Virus record (IMG/VR): IMGVR_UViG_3300024256_000055
Span: 1 to 24,549 of that record
Source of the DNA: a virus
Direction: 5' to 3' (one strand)
DNA: 24,549 nucleotides
Position numbers and translations under genes: made by a program. The notes under the pieces are model-generated. The model was not told where the DNA came from. It did not search any database and saw only the letters and a program-made list of their open reading frames with translations. Below, in pieces: positions 21,514 through 24,549 of this stretch. Numbering within the stretch: the stretch's first letter is position 1; the number at the start of each line of letters is the position of its first letter.

Positions 21514-22017
21514 ATGGCCGTAATTAAGTCGAAGAAACCAAAAACAAGAGTTATCGACCATGGTTTTAATGCCATTGTTAAAGAATTGCGCAAGCTCGAA
21601 AAGAAACCATATGTAAAAATTGGTTATCCTCAAAAAAAATCAACTACAAATGCAGAAAAAGAAACGTCCGACGACTCCGAAAGTTTTGTTACGGTGTTGG
21701 ACGTTGCGTTATGGCACGAATTCGGAACCAACAATATGCCCGAAAGGTCTTTTGTTAGGGCGTCTTTCGACCAAAACCAAAAAAAATACGAACAACTTAA
21801 CAAAAAATTACTGGTTAAAATCTATTCCGGCAAAATGACAGTTGAAAAAGCTCTTGATATTCTTGGCTTTACAATAGAAAATGATATTAAGGCATTTATT
21901 AAAAGCGGGGAAGTTAATCCCGATTCACAAAGAGCAATCAACGAGGGCGGTACGACTTTATGGGACACTGGCCAGTTGATTAACTCGATTACGTTTATAA
22001 AGGTAATGAACCCATGA
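21514..22017 (+). CDS. Minor head/tail morphogenesis protein, Mu gpG/HK97 gp10-like
   Basis: It begins one base after the connector stop. The 167 residues include the family hallmarks: ALWHEFGTNNMPERSFVRASFD (about 66-87), then GFTIENDIKAFI, and the C-terminal TTLWDTGQLINSITF. Proteins with this WHEFGT...PxRPF/SF and DTGxLxxSI pattern are virion morphogenesis or neck proteins. The basic N-terminus (KSKKPKTRV) is followed by an amphipathic helix. It overlaps the next gene by 4 nt (ATGA). Confidence 0.8.
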   Translation: MAVIKSKKPKTRVIDHGFNAIVKELRKLEKKPYVKIGYPQKKSTTNAEKETSDDSESFVTVLDVALWHEFGTNNMPERSFVRASFDQNQKKYEQLNKKLLVKIYSGKMTVEKALDILGFTIENDIKAFIKSGEVNPDSQRAINEGGTTLWDTGQLINSITFIKVMNP

Positions 22018-22385
22018 TTGATATTATAACGGGGACATATTCAGTTACACGCGCGAAGCAAGGCGGAACTTGGGGCGACGACGGTAAGTTTAAAAGAGGC
22101 GAATCAAAAGTTTTCGACATGGAAGCAAGTATTCAACCTTTAAGCGGAAACATGATTAAACTTTTACCCGAACACCGGAGAAATTCGGAATCGGTAATTA
22201 TATTTTCGGAAGAACGTCTTTTTTCTTCCGATGAAAAGAGTCAAAGAGCGGCCGACATAATTGAATATGACGGCAAGTGTTTCGAAATTTTTAATGTAAA
22301 AAAATGGTCGGAATTTACGGACATTAACCATTACGAGTCTATTGCTATTATGGAAGACGGACAAGGCGGGGGAAATGAAAAGTAA
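22014..22385 (+). CDS. Small neck protein (head-tail joining), 123 aa
   Basis: It starts in an overlap with the upstream stop and has a weak SD. The sequence is beta-rich: GTYSVTRAKQGGTWGDDG, SKVFDMEASIQPLSG, SVIIFSEERLFS and CFEIFNVKKWSEF, with a C-terminal acidic/glycine tail. The position between the gpG-like protein and the neck terminator, and the small beta fold, fit a head-tail joining or stopper protein. The family is not identified with certainty. Confidence 0.68.
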   Translation: MIDIITGTYSVTRAKQGGTWGDDGKFKRGESKVFDMEASIQPLSGNMIKLLPEHRRNSESVIIFSEERLFSSDEKSQRAADIIEYDGKCFEIFNVKKWSEFTDINHYESIAIMEDGQGGGNEK

Positions 22386-22932
22386 TACTATAATCCAGGC
22401 CTGGATTGATTATTGTAACCAGGTATTGCCGGACGAATGGACGGTTACGCGCGCGGAAGAGGTTACGGGAAAAGATGCCCCAAGACCAACGGGCCCATAT
22501 TTAACACTTAAAATAATTTCTGGCCCTCGAAAAATAACCATGGACGATGAAATGCGTTTTAATGGTAAGGCCGAAGGAACTAAGAATTATAACTTGGTTG
22601 GTCAAAGAGCTTATACACTCTCCGTTAAAGCTTTTCGAGCTGGCCATAACGACGCCCTTTCGGATATTTCTACTTATTTAGACGACCCGGACTATTGCCA
22701 ACTATTAAAAGAAAAGGCTTGCATTGCGATAACGAACAAAGGTGACGTCCTGGACATTTCCGGGCCATTGGACACGGGGTTTGAAGGTCGTTCGTCATTG
22801 GACATATTTTTCAATTCAAGTAATAATAAAGAAACAAATGTTGGTTTAATTGAAGGTGTCCAAATTAAAGGAGAGCTTGAAACGGATAGCGGAAAAATTA
22901 TTAATACAAACGCGGATATAAACAAGGAGTAA
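22375..22932 (+). CDS. Tail/neck terminator protein, gp12-like (LIC_12616-type)
   Basis: I take the ATG at 22375, after a GGGGG run, overlapping the preceding stop; a 5' extension to 22342 has no support. The 185-residue protein has a helix (IQAWIDYCNQVLP), strands (LTLKIISGPRKI and RAYTLSVKAFRAG), a helix (DALSDISTYLDD) and a terminal beta region with GPLDTGFEGRSSLDIFF. These match the pattern of myovirus tail-terminator proteins next to the sheath gene, which cap the tail tube and join it to the neck. Confidence 0.72.
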   Translation: MKSNTIIQAWIDYCNQVLPDEWTVTRAEEVTGKDAPRPTGPYLTLKIISGPRKITMDDEMRFNGKAEGTKNYNLVGQRAYTLSVKAFRAGHNDALSDISTYLDDPDYCQLLKEKACIAITNKGDVLDISGPLDTGFEGRSSLDIFFNSSNNKETNVGLIEGVQIKGELETDSGKIINTNADINKE

Positions 22933-22937
22933 GAATT

Positions 22938-24278
22938 ATGTCTTTAGACTCAATTGTAAAAGTAAACATTACAAGGGACACAAAAGTTCCAACACAAAAA
23001 GGGTTTGGCGTTCCGGCGATTTTGTCAACGGAAGCAAATCTTTTACTAACAAACTTAGTTACTGAATACGAAAGTGACTCGGTTCTTGAAAGTTTAATTG
23101 CGGACGGTTTCACGACGGCAAGTCAAACTTATTTAGCGGCTTCGGCAATGGTTTCGCAATCACCTAAAATTGAAAAATTAAAGGTAATTAAGCAATCGCC
23201 AAGTATTGCACAAACCGACATTATTAACATTGATAGCGTGGAAAATGCGGCGACTTACGCGGTTACTTTTAACGGTATTCTTGTCGAATACATTTCGGAC
23301 GCAGACGCAACGGACGCGGAAATTCAAGCCGGTCTTATTGCTTTACTTGCGGGAATTCCAAGCGTAAACGCGGGATTCGTTGCAAACGGAACGGACAAAA
23401 TCGACATTACGGCAAGTAATGGCGGGGAAGGTTATTCGGTTTCGGTTGGTGACGCAAAACTTAGCATTACGGCGGGTGTTGCAAATAACGGCCCAGTTGA
23501 AGACTTGATTGCGGCAAGAGACGAAGACGACGATTGGTATTTTCTTTGTGATACTACTCACACGCCATTACAAGTAACTCTTGTTTCGGCATACATCGAA
23601 ACTATAATTAAACTTTACGCTTACCAAACAAGTGACGCGAATTCGAAAGATGAAACGGAATCAAGTTTAACACCTGGAATAATTGGAGACTTAAAACTTC
23701 AAAACTATGACCGAACATTTGGTTTATGGGTTCCGGCCGCGGAATTAGTTGATTATAAAATTGCCGCTTGGGTTGGACTTATGGCCCCTAAAGACCCGGG
23801 AAGCGCGACTTGGAAATTCAAAGAAGGAAACGCAATTTCGGCGAATAAATTCACTTCGGCGGAAAAGAAAAACATTCAAGACAAGAACGGAAATATTTAT
23901 ATTCCAATTGCCGGTTTTAATATGTTTGAAGAGGGTGTTGTTGCTTCGGGCGAATACATCGACATTATGAGAGGAACGGATTGGATTCAAGCAAGAATTC
24001 AAGAAAACGTTTTTGGATTATTGGTTTCTTCGGACAAGGTTCCTTACACGGACGGCGGAATTGAGTCAATCGGTTTACAAGTTGAGGAAGTTCTTGACCG
24101 TGCCGTTGATAGATTAATTCTAGTTGGCGGGGAAGACGGGCCAATTGTAACGGTTCCGAAAAGAGCTGATACAAGTAAGGCCGATAGGGCCGCAAGATTT
24201 TTAAGAGACGTTAAGTTTACTGGAAATTATGCGGGTGCGATTCACAAAGTTCAAATTGACGGAACATTAAGCGTATAA
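22938..24278 (+). CDS. Contractile tail sheath protein, DUF3383-like
   Basis: AAGGAG precedes the ATG. The 446-residue protein shows the sheath layout: an N-terminal strand (DSIVKVNITRDTK), a variable beta domain inserted after about 80 residues (DIINIDSVENAATYAVTFNG), and a conserved C-terminal part with DWIQARIQENVFGLL, KVPYTDGGIESIG and FTGNYAGAIHKVQIDG. Such proteins form the contractile tube around the tail and drive injection. It is followed by a tube gene, the usual order. This gene is the main evidence for myovirus morphology. Confidence 0.88.
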   Translation: MSLDSIVKVNITRDTKVPTQKGFGVPAILSTEANLLLTNLVTEYESDSVLESLIADGFTTASQTYLAASAMVSQSPKIEKLKVIKQSPSIAQTDIINIDSVENAATYAVTFNGILVEYISDADATDAEIQAGLIALLAGIPSVNAGFVANGTDKIDITASNGGEGYSVSVGDAKLSITAGVANNGPVEDLIAARDEDDDWYFLCDTTHTPLQVTLVSAYIETIIKLYAYQTSDANSKDETESSLTPGIIGDLKLQNYDRTFGLWVPAAELVDYKIAAWVGLMAPKDPGSATWKFKEGNAISANKFTSAEKKNIQDKNGNIYIPIAGFNMFEEGVVASGEYIDIMRGTDWIQARIQENVFGLLVSSDKVPYTDGGIESIGLQVEEVLDRAVDRLILVGGEDGPIVTVPKRADTSKADRAARFLRDVKFTGNYAGAIHKVQIDGTLSV

Positions 24279-24288
24279 GGGGGCTACC

Positions 24289-24549
24289 ATGTTAGACGGA
24301 ACATATGATTTTAAAGCAGTAAATTTAATAGTTGGTATAAAAGAAATTGAAGGGTTCGAAGACGGTTCGGAAATTACGGCCGAAAGGTCGGAAGACTCTT
24401 TTACTTCAAAAGTTGACGTTGACGGAAACGTTACACGTTCAAGAACTAATAACAAAATGGGAAGGATAACTTTTACACTTTCGCAATTTTCTAGTTCAAA
24501 CGCATACCTTCAAACGTTATCAAATCTTGACGAAGCAAGCGGCGCGGGG
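24289..24549 (+). CDS. Tail tube protein, DUF3277-like, 3'-truncated by window
   Basis: AAGGGGG lies at SD distance before the ATG, ten bases after the sheath stop. Eighty-seven codons are visible before the window ends. The start (MLDGTYDFKAVNLIVGIKEI), an acidic loop (EGFEDGSEITAERSEDSF) and GRITFTLSQFSSSNAYLQTL match the beta-barrel monomer of myovirus tail tubes of this type. It would stack into the inner tube inside the sheath. Gene order supports the call. Confidence 0.82.
   Translation, partial: MLDGTYDFKAVNLIVGIKEIEGFEDGSEITAERSEDSFTSKVDVDGNVTRSRTNNKMGRITFTLSQFSSSNAYLQTLSNLDEASGAG

Noticed and set aside
1-24549. CRISPR array, IS element, integrase, lysis cassette, rRNA
   Set aside because: No regularly spaced direct repeats, transposase or integrase motifs, endolysin/holin genes or rRNA were seen.

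Overview
The window is part of a tailed dsDNA bacteriophage (or prophage) genome. It carries a contractile-tail (myovirus) structural module: two terminase subunits, a DUF1073-type portal, a Mu gpF/SPP1 gp7-like head morphogenesis protein, a DUF2213 protease-scaffold, a DUF2184-type major capsid protein, neck proteins, a DUF3383-type tail sheath and the start of a DUF3277-type tail tube. G+C is roughly 40% by eye, genes are tightly packed with ATGA/TAATG overlaps, and most starts have a clear AAGGAG-type Shine-Dalgarno site, so the host is a bacterium using canonical SD initiation. The host genus cannot be read from the sequence. No tRNA, rRNA, integrase, IS element or CRISPR array was found.

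Layout. (1) 1-6594, rightward, nucleic-acid metabolism: a DnaQ-like 3'-5' exonuclease (5' end outside the window), a small ORF, an SF2 helicase with two zinc inserts, a 41-residue membrane protein, a C5 cytosine methyltransferase, a VRR-NUC-like nuclease, a small ORF and a Toprim primase-helicase. (2) 6563-9799, leftward and converging on the first block at a hairpin: a Pif1-like helicase, three small Cys-motif proteins, four other small proteins and a ribbon-helix-helix candidate regulator. (3) 9800-10598, an approximately 800-bp non-coding control region. It holds a leftward promoter, a 272-bp dyad with five GTTCC-type repeats facing five inverted copies around a central hairpin (candidate origin), palindromic operator candidates, and a candidate small RNA of about 100 nt with its own promoter and terminator. 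(4) 10599-24549, rightward late genes: a CsrA-like regulator, a strong terminator whose loop carries two GGA motifs, then packaging, head, neck and tail genes. An aminomethyltransferase, an HNH endonuclease and a protein with a metzincin-type HExxHxxGxxH motif are interspersed.

How the parts fit. The leftward and first rightward blocks look like replication and DNA-modification functions, and the last block is virion assembly. The control region between the divergent arms is the natural place for replication initiation and the early/late switch. The most unusual proposal is post-transcriptional: a phage CsrA homologue sits directly before the packaging operon, and GGA motifs lie in its own first codons, in the loop of the intervening terminator and at the next gene's SD site. 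At whole-window scale, GATC appears to be completely absent while GGCC and CCWGG are several-fold over-represented. This points to strong restriction or repair pressure from past hosts. All functional calls come from reading motifs, not from database searches.
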